A DNA stretch of 64,000 nucleotides from Fallopia convolvulus (lineage: Eukaryota; Streptophyta; Magnoliopsida; Caryophyllales; Polygonaceae). Every line of letters begins with the position of its first letter. Positions within the stretch are counted from its first letter, which is position 1. Where the stretch lies: the NCBI GenBank assembly GCA_964016875.1, contig OZ024724.1, positions 25,705,962 through 25,769,961 on the forward strand. Direction: 5' to 3'. Below are positions 21,406-31,650 of this stretch, piece by piece. A model generated the notes under the pieces. That model did not search any database and was not told the DNA's origin. It saw only the letters and a list, made by a program, of their open reading frames with translations. The position numbers were made by a program, and so were the translations under genes.

Positions 21406-22506
21406 TTAGTGTGCATCCAAAGACGGAGTCACCTTTTCTTTCTCCAGCTTATCTGTTGTTTCCATTTGAACCCGTTCTTCACCCATCATCAAAGCATTAT
21501 CAACCCTCAATTTCTCTTTATTCAGTGGATCGTCCTCATTATTCCTGTTAGAACTCCCAACTAATGTAGCAGTAGGGTCTCCACCGGGATCAAAGTTCCA
21601 CCCCATCGTTGGAACCAACAATTTGTTTCTAGCTTGAGCATCACCAAAGTGCTCGTCCATAGGAGAAATAAAGTCTCCCTTGGCTTTCAACAGATTACGT
21701 ACCTCGAAGGCCTTGAAATCAGCCTGTTTCGACTGCTGTTGTGGTTCGATCATTTCATCAAACACCTGGTGGGCGACCAAAATTGCAGACTCCCTTGCAA
21801 CAATTGAATCGTTATCCACCTCTGGTTCGTCTATGGCTACCACGTGCTGAATCGAGGGCTTGATCACAACGGTTGGTTCATCCTTTACCCCTTGAGTTGG
21901 TTCTTCATCACAGATAACAACCTCACCCTCATTCAGCTTTTTCTCAAGCAGGCACTCGTCATTCATCACCATAGGAGACTCAGTAATCCCATAATCAAAC
22001 TTGATTTGGGCAATTTCCTGAGCATCCCAACTAGTAATAACATCGTTTACACGATGGATCTCCAAATTACAGCAGCCGTGATGCTTATGAATGCATCTGC
22101 CATTAAAATGATGATATGCCCAATCAACATCGTGTTTCCATCGAAATCGAACTCGAACATCAAATCCACTCTCGGTTGGTACATATCTCACATCTTCAAC
22201 CACTCCAATTTCAGAAAACACATGATATATCACTAGGTCGTTAACTGGATGCATCTGAGAGTGAACCCTAGCAAGCATCGTTCGATCTCTTACTTCTTTT
22301 GCCATCATCAAAAGCTCTGAAATCCACGATGGTCGATCCGGTGGCCTCAACAACTGAGCTAGAGCTGCTATGGCATTCTTCAGGTCCCGAATGTCCTTTT
22401 CATGCTTCTCTTGGGCTGCTTCATGTGCTCTGTCCTGCTGTTCCCTTTCGGTGGTCAGTCTCCGTTGCATCTCTTTCAATTTCCGTGTAACTTCTGCAGG
22501 CTCCAT
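21406..22506 (-). CDS. Leading ORF of the gene-capturing element, coiled coil plus PTB-like RRM
   Basis: 366 codons from an ATG 30 bases after the primer-binding site, in gag position. Residues about 1-50 are highly charged and heptad-like (EVTRKLKEMQRRLTTEREQQ). Residues about 78-155 resemble an RRM of polypyrimidine-tract-binding type: VHSQMHPVNDLVIYHVFSEI, then GFDVRVRFRW, then NGRCIHKHHGCCNLEIHRVN. The remainder is acidic with MGWNFDPGGDP near residue 310. It may replace gag as an RNA-binding protein or be another captured host fragment (inference). It ends in TAA, with the CAND1 frame following in phase. Confidence 0.6.
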   Translation of the reverse strand: MEPAEVTRKLKEMQRRLTTEREQQDRAHEAAQEKHEKDIRDLKNAIAALAQLLRPPDRPSWISELLMMAKEVRDRTMLARVHSQMHPVNDLVIYHVFSEIGVVEDVRYVPTESGFDVRVRFRWKHDVDWAYHHFNGRCIHKHHGCCNLEIHRVNDVITSWDAQEIAQIKFDYGITESPMVMNDECLLEKKLNEGEVVICDEEPTQGVKDEPTVVIKPSIQHVVAIDEPEVDNDSIVARESAILVAHQVFDEMIEPQQQSKQADFKAFEVRNLLKAKGDFISPMDEHFGDAQARNKLLVPTMGWNFDPGGDPTATLVGSSNRNNEDDPLNKEKLRVDNALMMGEERVQMETTDKLEKEKVTPSLDAH

Positions 22507-22535
22507 GATTCAAGTGAGCTAGGCGAAGGAGCGAC

Positions 22536-22548
22536 GGCTCTGATACCA
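22536..22548 (-). promoter_or_regulatory. Primer-binding site of the gene-capturing element
   Basis: On the minus strand it reads TGGTATCAGAGCC, complementary to initiator Met tRNA. It starts one base after the CATCA end of the 5' LTR and sets the element's orientation. Confidence 0.9.
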
Positions 22549-22549
22549 A

Positions 22550-22915
22550 TGATGCAGTGCGATCGAGTTGTAAAGGATAGGTGTCGGATTAGGAGCCAAG
22601 AAGGCTCGAAAAACCCGATTTCAGATAGCTTAGGGTCAGTGTGAGTTTAGAATCACCGACCGAAGAAGCGAATCTGTGAACGATTGAGGAAATGAGAGTT
22701 TTGAGGGATTTAGGAGAAGTGCTATTTCATTGATTGATAAACAAAGCATACAAACGAGCTTATAAAGCTATATTAGTTAGGTTTTCCTAAAGGGGTTTCA
22801 CTGAACCGGGTTTCCCAAATGAAGAGTAAACAGGCTTGACAACTAAACATAACATAAATTGGAAATAAAGCTGTATAATAGGAATTGAAGTGTTATCCCA
22901 ATTCGCACTGTAACA
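22550..22915 (-). repeat. 5' LTR of the gene-capturing element
   Basis: The minus-strand ends are TGTTACAGTGCG and CGCACTGCATCA. It is paired with 18765-19133. Confidence 0.9.
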
Positions 22916-23493
22916 GCGGAGAACTCGCCGGCGTCCGATGACGAGGAGAAGATCTAGGTGGCGGTCGCAGAGGACGCCAAGGAAAGCGAATCGGCTCTCC
23001 TTTGGGCTATTAGAAACTCCGGCGGCCGTAAAATCTGCATCCTGCCCGTCTATCGCCCATCGGAGATCATCCCTATCCGTACGGTTGCCCTCTTTCGTTT
23101 TTTCATTTCGTTAATTAGCTATGTTGATCCTTACGATTTAGGTTAAAGAACTGATTTTTATTTTGTCCTTTGAAGTCTTGCTACAAAGTGTTCTTGTTTA
23201 AGCTTGGATTAGAGGTGTAAGCAACTCCATTCTTATTCTACTGTAGCATCTCTAGTGATGGAAATTTGCAAAGAGAAATTTCGGTGAACAATCCGTTATA
23301 TGAAATTGTTTTAGGGTTTCACCAGCCATAGCTAATTTGTATTTTAGGGAAAATGAAAGAGATTAGCCCCTTGCTATATACTTGGAGGAAATTGTGACAT
23401 GGTTTGCTTGATCATATCCGGCTCTTACTTCATCTGAATCAATCAAGTTTGTATTTTTCATTAAGAAGGAAGGATGATCAATAGGTTGAAGAC

Positions 23494-23555
23494 TTGTAGC
23501 TCATGGACAATTTCAACATGTTAGTTGTAGCTCATGGACAATTTCAACATGTTAG
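23494..23555. repeat. Perfect 31-bp tandem duplication in the PUB-like intron
   Basis: The unit beginning TTGTAGCTCATGGACAATTT occurs twice head to tail without a mismatch, followed by a partial third start (TTGTAG). It lies in the intron before exon 2. Confidence 0.9.
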
Positions 23556-24830
23556 TTGTAGTCATTACAAACTTCTGATGTCTATTGTTGGCAGTGGACA
23601 GAAATCATCATATGAGCACACTCTCTGATTACAAAGTTAAGGCGTACCGGGATACTGAGAAACAAGCTGTGATCAATGCCTTAGAGGATTATCTCCGGTT
23701 ATGCCAGAAATTGGGGGTGAGTAAATGGATGTTCAATCACTTTCCATTTTGTAAATTCAGCGATTAATTCGCCACACTAAATTCGACATGTTTGCTTGCT
23801 TGGTTGCCATTGGTATCAGCAGAGAGACTATTCGTCGAGAGAGAATCTGTTGAGAAAGGAATATTGGAATTGGTTTATCAGCACAAAATCTATAATCTTG
23901 TTATTGGAGCTGCATCAAATTTGAAATTTTTTGAAAGGCGTACCATTGAACATGTGTCTAAAATGGCCACATATTTGCAGTTACATGCCCCTGCTTCATG
24001 CAGCATTTGGTTCCTCTACCAGGGGCAACTCGTTTATGCAAGGTATTTCAACTTGTTAACTTCTGTCCTATCCTTATTTCGACAATTGGATCTAATCTTA
24101 GGCGAACATTAGAGCATTGAAGATCTGTCAGATTCAATTTTTGATGTTTGAACTCTGTCGTCAATCAGTGTCACCCCAATTGACCATGAGGATGGCAGAA
24201 ATTCAAATAAATTTTTACACAAATCTCTCCTTTTGTGCCATGTTGCTCAAAATTTAAACACTGAATTTAGCAATCCCCAAAATCCTCAATTTTGACAATA
24301 GGTGGAACCAAATCACTCATAACAAGTTCATGTATGGAGTTGTGTCTTTCCAATGTTTAAGAATAGGGGCTTATGACATGGGTGGTTGTTTGATGATACT
24401 TCACATATAATGGGAGATTTTGCTAAGTGAAAAGTTGAGTATATAAAGGGCAGTTGAGTGGAGTATAATTGAATGTTTGATGATCTTTAATGTGTTGCAC
24501 ATCTGTTTCCAATTGAATGTTATCTGATATGTTAACACGTTTTCCTAGGGAATCCTGTTTACGAGCCAATCAACATGCTGGAAATGAGCGTTTCCAACCC
24601 TCATCCTCTAATGGTGAGTGCAATCAAATCATTAGCTTTGAAAGATTTAAAAATCAGCAAGTCTAGATAACAGAAGTAGCTTTAAACCATTTAAGTAGGC
24701 TGAGTTTGTGTAAATGGTGTCTTGTGAAGTTATTAGGAACATAGCTTCTAGTTCTAGCTCCTCTGGATTAAGCTCACAGTCTAATGAAAGACATTACAAT
24801 CATCAAATGCATTCAACTTCAAATGCTCAG

Positions 24831-26249
24831 GTATGTGTAGTTGTGTGCTTGAACTGTTGTTTGTTAGCTAAGATTGTTAATTGATCCGTGTAAGGCCAAT
24901 TCTAAACTGCTTTATCATAGTTTCTTGATTAACCAGAAAACTATGAATCCTTCAATACATCCATCAGGTAATGGGTTTTTATATGAGAAAAATACCTGTT
25001 GCATCGAGCTGATCATAGTTTCTTGATTCTAATATTGAGTATAGATGTCAATTAGCAAATTTTAGCTTAAAAAAAGTAATAATGATTTTTTAAAGATTAA
25101 ATTTACTGCATTTCGGTTGCTTTTTTTTTTTGCTGAAATTCGTACCAATTCAATGTGTAGCGTCACTTGCACTATTATTATCCGAAGTTGTTGTTTCTGG
25201 TGCTGGTCGGTGAGGGGCGTAACTGATAGCGCTTTGCTTTTCACCGATGGGTTCCTGATGTGTAGGCACACATCTAGGTTGATGGAGGGATTTGAAACAA
25301 CTTATTTTGATTAGAAATGGGACAAACATTTGATGGTTTGCTTCTATTTTTAAATTACACTAGCCCTTTGTTACAGGTGTGATGGAATTTGCATGAAGAA
25401 GATGGAATAGAGGGGATTCAATCTGTACTTGTCTGGGCTATACTAAGAAGATACAAAGAGAGGTAAAATCAATTTGTATTTGTGAATAATGCAATTGGAA
25501 ACCCATATAAATACATGGTATAAGTGAAATATTTATTGTATTTGTATGATAATTTGGTAGAATAATTTGCTGACTCCAAAAGCACCTTCCACATCTATTA
25601 TGGGCTTTAGTTTCTGAAAGATGGACCTTTCTGTTGCTCTACAGAAGTGATGTCCGTACTATTAGAATCTATGCGCAAATAAGATGTTTCTAAACAGAGG
25701 AATAAATGCTAGCACTAAAGTCATGCTCATAAATACCTACGAGTCAGGTTTCGGTGGCTCCTGTCGCTTTGTTGTCCAATTTTACCTCCATGAAATTTGC
25801 ATCTACTCCATTTCCTGCGCGGCGAAAGAAATGTATTCTTGCTTAGGTAACAACCTCATTCTTTCTTACGGCTGAAATACTTGACTATGGTTTGTTATTG
25901 GGAAACTGATTGGTCTTAGTTGGTATTGAGTGTTTATTTGTGGATTTTTGTTTGTTGTTGTCTTTTGTCAAGAACCTGCAGCTAATGTTGCAGCTGGCAG
26001 TGAGGAGCTTGTTTCAGCTGTGTGCTTCGCGTGGCCTTGCACAGTTGAGCAACTACTTCAATTATATACTCCACTACAATATGAAGCTCAGGCATCCTAC
26101 ACTCAACATACCCATAATTTATTATGCTTTTGACACTTCTCTTCCAGCTTATGCCTATGCTGGGTATTAGCATCGGAGTTGCATTCAATGTGAATTTTTT
26201 AATAACCGAATTTAACTGAGGAATGTTTCATTACGAAATTGTATACAGT
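24831..26249. other. Region downstream of the PUB-like pseudogene, no gene recognised
   Basis: The sequence is of normal complexity with short frames only (for example 25684-25875 and 25910-26170). None matches the coiled coil, kinase or U-box expected after a USP exon. Some splice-like signals exist (GTATGTG at 24831, CAGGTAATG near 24967), so it may be decayed intron and exon DNA. Confidence 0.4.
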
Positions 26250-26333
26250 TCCCTCTACTAGTACTATAAGGTTACGCATCTGATAATTTCCCGTGCATTT
26301 GCACGGGGTCCCTCTACTAGTACTATAAGGTTA
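26250..26333. repeat. Helitron-like terminal module, tandemly repeated
   Basis: TCCCTCTACTAGTACTATAA (continuing GGTTA) occurs at 26250-26274 and 26309-26333, a 59-bp period. Between the copies is a perfect hairpin, CCCGTGC ATTT GCACGGG (26290-26307), followed 12 bases later by CTAGT. The hairpin plus CTAGT is the hallmark of a Helitron 3' end, and TCyCTCTACTA resembles a 5' end. Which copy belongs to which element is unclear. Confidence 0.6.
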
Positions 26334-26925
26334 GATAATGTAAAGTTGTATTAATGCATTATGACGTTATAAAAAAAGCAAATAAGTAAGTATTAAATTT
26401 TACTATATTTTAAAAAGTGAGAAGAGTAAAAGGATAAATGGCTAAATAAAATATATAATATTATATATTCATCTGTAACGTGAAATCAAAATTAAATTTT
26501 ATTTTAGTATAAAATGTTAATAAATGAAATCTAATTTGTCCACTTAAACTTTAAATATAAAAGTTAAAATCAGTGTGGCCCATTCATTAAATTTTCGTGT
26601 ATTAACTTTTACTACTAGCTTTTATTTTTTACTTTTAACCTATGGGTTAGTAACCTGGGTCATGCAATTAAATTCCATACAAATCATAGTAGGATATAAG
26701 TTAGGGTGACCAGTGGCCCACACCTACGTATATTTGTAGAAACGGAGTGACGGACGTAAAGTGCCTCCGTTGAGATATTTATATCCATTCCCATTTTCCC
26801 ACATCCCACTTGCATCCATTCCGTGTTTGCTTGTGCTTGTTCATTACGCTTAGGATACCTTGCAATCAGGCGAGAAATTAAAGTCTGATCGTGAAACACC
26901 TGGATCGATCTATCCGGGGTGGGGG
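26334..26925 (+). other. AT-rich intergenic DNA and upstream region of the LOR gene
   Basis: Mostly AT-rich DNA. The last 200 bases before the ATG at 26926 are of mixed composition and include TATATTTGTAG near 26730 and ATATTTATATCC near 26775. These could serve as core promoter elements but cannot be assigned firmly. Confidence 0.35.
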
Positions 26926-27682
26926 ATGGAAAAATTGTGGGAAGAAAGGTACAAATTCGAGGAGGATACGTATCTGACAGTAATGAAGACCACTCTCTTT
27001 TTTACGGGGGACGGCTTCTCCGTGTACGACTCGGAAACCCGGCTCCTGTTCCGCGTGGACTCCTACGGCGGCCCGGACACCAGCTCCCAACGCCAGATCT
27101 TCCTCATGTCCCCCGATGGCCGCTCTCTCCTCACTCTCCGCCGCAAGGTCAAAGACGACAGTTTAATTAATTGCTATTGCACTCTGGCCATATATTAGTA
27201 TTAATTTGCAATTCACACAGTTATTTATTAATTGGCGACAGTGGGCGAGTCTCCACCAGAGATGGGAAGGGTACGCCGGAGAGTTCAAAGACGGTTCGAA
27301 GCCAGCGTTCAGCGTGAGGCTATCGTCGATGATGTCGTCGTCGGGATCGGTGATGGTGGAGATGAACGACTCTGCCAGGAAGGAGTACGAGATCGAGGGC
27401 TGCTTCGCCAAGAGGAGCTGCACCGTGTACGCCGCCGCCACTCGGTCCGTGGTCGCCGAGATCCGGCGGAAGGTGGACGCCTCCGTCCAGATGGTCCTGG
27501 GGAAGGACGTCTTCGTCCTCTGCGTCAAGGCGGGGTTCGACGGCGCCTTCGCCATGGCCCTTGTCCTCGTGCTCGATCAGATCTGCGCTGCCGACCAGGA
27601 GGGCGCTCAAGATGACGCCTTGCTGCAGGTGCCCGAACCACCCCTTTGTCAAGTCACCCTCACCACGGAAAAAGTTGTCTAA
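26926..27682 (+). CDS. LURP-one-related (LOR, DUF567) protein, two exons
   Basis: Exon 1 is 26926-27147 and exon 2 is 27242-27682, with a 94-bp intron (GT at 27148, AG at 27240-27241). The join keeps the frame (LTLRRK then WASLHQRWEGY) and gives 220 residues, about the usual LOR length. The protein has the Tubby-C-like LOR fold signature: FTGDGFSVYDSETRLLFRVD, ILMSPDGRSLLTLRRK-type sequence (here IFLMSPDGRSLLTLRRK), EIEGCFAKRSCTVYA, and VFVLCVKAGFDGAFAMALVL. Family members include LURP1, needed for basal defence against an oomycete in Arabidopsis; most others have no known role. Exon 2 is GC-rich, unlike its surroundings. I chose the ATG at 26926 because homologous proteins start near the LTVMKTTL segment. 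No defect is visible. Confidence 0.88.
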
Positions 27683-27923
27683 TTAATTAATGGAGTACCT
27701 ACCCTGTATTATTTGTTTTCTTTCTACTCCTATTTTCATTGTCATTGTCATTGTCATTAATGGCCTTGGCCCTTGGGCATTGAATGATGCAATCCATATT
27801 ACCAATGCTTAGGCACACTGATGAGTGATGTGTCATGCCATTCGGAATTCCACTTACCACTATCCTAGTTTATGTAATTTTACGCCGGTTTAGAGTGCCC
27901 CGTTTGAAATTGTATAGCGCCCA
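27683..27923. other. 3' flank of the LOR gene
   Basis: No gene seen. It contains a short CATTGT tandem repeat at 27737-27758 (three and two-thirds units). The LOR 3' UTR and polyadenylation site should lie here, but no clear AATAAA signal was found. Confidence 0.5.
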
Positions 27924-28139
27924 TTATTTATGGTAGCGGTACAACCTACCACTAATATTTAAAAAAAATACTTGTTAAAGGATAGCGGTGGCGGGTATCG
28001 GCACCAGTATTTATAAAATATCGCCGATCGAGAAACGGGTAAAAAAAAAAATTTACTCTGTTGGTACTAGTAGCGTACACCGGTACCGCTATGGTGAAAA
28101 CATAAACTGGTGGTGGTTTCCGCTACCGCCATTTATAAC
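27924..28139. mobile_element. Inverted-repeat element, MITE-like
   Basis: The left end TTATTTATGGTAGCGGTACA pairs, imperfectly, with the inverted right end (TTATAAATGGCGGTAGCGG on the minus strand). Inner CCACTA and GGTGGT segments continue the pairing. It has no coding capacity and is about 216 bp. A target-site duplication could not be settled, so the exact ends and superfamily are uncertain. Confidence 0.4.
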
Positions 28140-28297
28140 ACATGGGGTGAAATTCGCAATTTAATTGAGAAGAGTGGAAGACGCGTTGCCAAACGCGCAA
28201 AATTTTTCGATCTCAAATTTCACTGCAAGTAAAAAGCTCCGAGTTAGAATAATGTGGCCACATTTTAGAAGGCATATGCATTCTTAGTTCTAATCCC

Positions 28298-29039
28298 ATG
28301 AATCTAAACGAAGAACACATGGGTGAAGACGACGAAGAACACGTGTGTGAAGACGACGATGTAGATGAAATGCCTTATGAAAATGTGGTATGTAAGTCGT
28401 GATTTTCAGTTATTTTATTTAATAATTTTTATTAGTTAAATACAGTTATTTAGAAATAATTAGGTTTAGTTGTTATAATTGTTAAATTAGTTGGGTATAA
28501 GTTGTTAGTTTCAGTATTTTATAATTGTAAAATACGTTGAGCATAAATGGTTAGGGTTAAAACTTTATAATTGTTATAATTAATTGTTTTATACCTAATC
28601 GTAATTTTATAATCGTTATAATTCAATATTTGTTATATGCAAGTAATAATTTAACGCTCTAAATTTGTTAATCAATTGTTTACAGTATCCCGGTTTTTCT
28701 ACCCACTTTGAGTCTGATAATGAGTAGCCGGATCGGTACGTAATGCTAAAATGGGCTAGAGAAATAGGCAAGAATTTGAACATGGTGTTGACCATTAAAA
28801 ATTCATGGGAAACGAGGATCCTTTTAGCATGTGTGTTGGCTGGTGAGAACAAGCCGAAAAAGGGGAAATCTGGCGTTATTTTGCAGACCTTACAAGCTGG
28901 TGATAATCTAAGGGAAAAACCACGTAGTAGGAAGATTGGTTGTTCGTTTGAGTTGGTTGAAAAACGAGACAGGAGGACCCATTGTTGGCGGCTAAGCGTG
29001 AAATGTGGTTGCCCATTTGAGTTGGTTGGAAAACGGTAA
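28298..29039 (+). pseudogene. N-terminal fragment of a MULE transposase
   Basis: Exon 1 (28298-28387) encodes an acidic start (EEHMGEDDEEHVCEDDDVDE), and exon 2 starts at 28686 after TTTACAG. It continues with an in-frame TAG at 28724, then WAREIGKNLNMVLTIKNSW, LLACVLAGENKPKKGKSG and SRKIGCSFELVEKRD. This is the FAR1/WRKY-like DNA-binding region that opens many plant Mutator-like transposases. It parallels the second MULE at 38082 in layout and sequence. The frame ends in KCGCPFELVGKR and TAA, where a CGHHNH motif is expected. This looks like a local duplication of the KIGCSFELVEKR segment. The catalytic core is absent. Confidence 0.75.
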
Positions 29040-30219
29040 CGAGCTGAACTTTTCTCATCTTTTTTTTCCTTCGGTACCGAGCCCACATAGGTTGGTATCG
29101 ATCTAATAATTCCTTTGTGCATTCTTTCTAACCAAGAGACCTTTTACATAAATTAAAAACAAGAGACTTCCAATCTACCCCATCAAAACCTTTGTTTTTA
29201 ACCAACACATAACTTTGCACTCTACAAAACAATGCCTCTCCAACTAAGTCCTTATCCCTGGATAGGGTAAAGCTTATCTCGGCTAGGGAATAATTTTGTG
29301 GAGCAACAATAAAAAGGCTAGAGCTCAAATTGGCTATCAAAACAAGGATAATGTAAGGGTGGATAGGGATTAATAGGCTCATGAAAAATAAGTTCTCTAT
29401 CATATGACTTTCACAAGTAATGAACTAAAAATCTTATACAGGCCTTGAGAAATAGATAACCATCACAATTCCAAGAGATAATATACAAAAAGAGAGCAAA
29501 TCACACATGAAAAATTAAGGCTAAAAATAAGAACTCACAAGGTCATATATTTTGTTGGATTGCAACTACTCATGCTAAAAGTTATTCATGCTCAATTTCA
29601 TCATATGCTATTCCTCTATAAAAACAATTTTGTCATAAGACTCAACCTATACTATCAAAAACATGCTGAAAGGAAATTTCATGGTCATGCAAGCAATCAA
29701 CTATCATAGAACCAAAAGACAGAGGCATTCCTCCGTTCAAAAATCTTTTTTTTTGAAATTTTGAATTTTTTTGTGATTTTTTCTTTTATTTTTTTGATTA
29801 AAAAAAAACAAAGACAACTAAAACAAAGACAAGGACAGACTAACAAAAGCAAACAAACAAACAAACAAGCAACTTTTCTTTTCCCTCTCTACCCCATACT
29901 TAAAATTACAGTGCCCCACTGTAATAAAGCAAATAATAAGAAAAGATAGGGAAAAGAAAGGAACTCACAAGATAACTAATGAAACAGTAGAAACACCCTG
30001 AAGGCTAGCTCCTTATTGTGGTGATGGAAACTGGCACTCAAAGTTGCCCATAAACTCATACATCGTCTTCTAGCGCTCCTCATCAACCGTCACACACTGC
30101 TCCATCGTTATCCAACGAGCATCAGCTCGTTTCTACGCGGACATCTTCAAGAGCCATGCGAGCTGAGTAGACATCTTCCCATCGATACATCCTTTGGTTG
30201 AGATGTGTCTGCTGTAAGT
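29040..30219 (-). other. 3' non-coding tail of the Athila-type remnant
   Basis: AT-rich DNA after the Athila ORF, with a T-rich stretch near 29745-29800 and an AAAC repeat near 29845-29875. A TCGGTACCGAG module lies at 29072-29082. No LTR start was found. The remnant abuts the MULE fragment near 29040. Confidence 0.5.
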
Positions 30220-31650
30220 TCAGTTGCCGCATTTGAGAAGATAGATCTTGAGCGCAGTGAGGAGGGGCGTCTGAACTGGTGTAGGTGGGTTGGGGCGGCG
30301 GCTGTTCGTGAGCATGCTGCTGGAGTGGTCGTGATAGATGACCGGGGCATACGACACAATGCTGAAGGATTGTGGCTCGGTAGGCTGGGGAGCAGGCTCG
30401 TTAACGAAGTTGAAAGCTCCAGTGTTAGCCTCGAAATACTTGGTACCGAGGCCAGAATGCTCGGTACCGAGGTTGGTGTGCTCATCAGGGACCTCGGTAC
30501 CGACCTCATCTTGCTCGATATCAAGCTCCTTCGTAGTGGCTACCTCTTCTTCTTCCATAGAAGCTCCATCTCTATCATATCTTGTCTCACATTCCCTCAA
30601 TGTCGGCTCATCTTGAGGCTTCTTGTCCAAGGGGAAAGGATGAGACGTCCAAACTTTATACCAATTCGGGACATACAACAGCTCCAACTTATCCCGAGTA
30701 ATCACCACAGCCTGTCTAAGCACCATGGTGGCTACTCCACCTTGAATCCTCTAAAAAATGTTGGAAGAACACCAATACTTTGTATCCAGATTCTGGGGGC
30801 TGTGAGCGGTGTAGCGCGTGAGGTCGACATTAAGCGCCATCGCCAAAAGGCTCACCAAGTTATCACACCAGACTTCCTTTGAAGAGGCCCCGTGTGTCTC
30901 CACATATTTCAGCCATTCGTACCCCAAATTCATGGGGGCAAGGTCCTTGATGAGAATAGTGCGGAGGCATCCAACCTCCGTCCTTGTTGGCCTTGAGAGC
31001 TCCTTTTTGGCCCAAAAGGTTGCGCCCAAAACTCGGATAATAATCCTGAAGATGGGGTTGATGATGTGCGCCCCTGCAAGTGCCGGTGCAATCGGGTTGA
31101 ATTCCTCGGAAATGTAGCTCCATGTGTCTGTGACCTTGAAATTATCGGGAGCTTTGTAATCTCGGGGGTGGTTGGGTAAGTCAAGGAGTCAGTTGAACTC
31201 GGCCATGTTGAACTCGTGGTCAGCATTGCCGAATTGGAACTTACTCTCTCCAACTGATGTCTTGGACTTGAAACTGACTCGGAGAGTGGAAATGAACTCG
31301 GCGGTGAGGGCCGGGTAATGCGGAACATACTCCTTTTTGAGGAAATGTGGCACACCAAAAATAGTAAAGGCATGTTTGACATCATCATAGATGCCGATGG
31401 CCTTGAAACGTGAATTTGAGAACCATCTTGTGAAGTGGTCCTTTTGAAGGATGGAATCAAAGACCGCCAGTTGCTCCCTAGTTGACAAAATGACCTCGTC
31501 CATTCTTGGAGGAGATGGAGATCTTTGAGTCCTCCTTTCTTTCCCACCTTGGAGTTTGCTCGGCTTGTGCTTGCCATTTGGTACCTGAAAACACCATAAA
31601 TATCCAAGGTAAAATCCATTCAAACCAACAAGAAAACCCCATACTTGCAT
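30220..31650 (-). pseudogene. Athila-type ORF (PF03078-like), two internal stops
   Basis: One minus-strand frame runs here with in-frame stops after HEFNMAEFN (31189) and after KYWCSSNIF (30751). Conserved features are KDHFTRWFSNSRFKAIG, HYPALTAEFISTL, KFQFGNADHEFNMAEFN, the WSYISEEFN segment and GATFWAKKELSRP. This is the protein found downstream in Athila elements (annotated as Athila ORF-1), whose function is unknown. A likely start at 31577 (MASTSRANSKVGKKGG) is in another frame, so one frameshift also lies near 31500. Near the C-terminus, repeats around GTE and GTK are encoded by TCGGTACC modules. Confidence 0.75.

Larger units (their letters stand above)
18765..22915 (-). mobile_element. 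Non-autonomous LTR retrotransposon carrying captured host gene fragments
   Basis: Direct repeats of 369 and 366 bp (18765-19133 and 22550-22915) bound a 3.4-kb interior. The minus-strand primer-binding site TGGTATCAGAGCC (22536-22548) is one base from the 5' LTR. Flanking 5-mers GTGGA (18760-18764) and GCGGA (22916-22920) fit a TSD with one change. No protease, reverse transcriptase or integrase is visible. Instead four abutting or overlapping minus-strand frames are present: one with an RRM like those of PTB proteins, one with a clear CAND1 fragment, and two unrecognised. The LTRs differ at roughly a dozen or more positions by eye, so the insertion is older than the Copia one. It sits in exon 1 of a PUB-like gene. 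Confidence 0.88.
18712..24830 (+). pseudogene. USP domain of a U-box (PUB33-type) protein gene, broken by an LTR element
   Basis: The pieces read as the N-terminal universal-stress-protein domain of plant U-box E3 ligase or kinase proteins. Exon 1 is split: 18712-18764 (METRFNFSNLQMELRRV) joins 22921-23078, with VAVAEDAKESESALLWAIRN and KICILPVYRPSEIIPI. Exon 2 is 23595-23716 (VKAYRDTEKQAVINALEDYL). Exon 3 is about 23813-24042 (VEKGILELVYQHKIYNLVIG and APASCSIWFLYQGQLVYAR). Exon 4 is 24549-24613 and exon 5 about 24699-24830. Defects include a 4.15-kb retrotransposon in exon 1, TAG for the Tyr of the conserved IYVAV motif just after the junction, a doubtful exon 3 acceptor, and a stop in exon 5. 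No coiled coil, kinase or U-box is found downstream to 26249, so the gene is also truncated. Confidence 0.85.

Noticed and set aside
27232..27652. Arg-rich frames overlapping LOR exon 2
   Set aside because: Shadows of the GC-rich LOR exon; only the LOR frame has family motifs.
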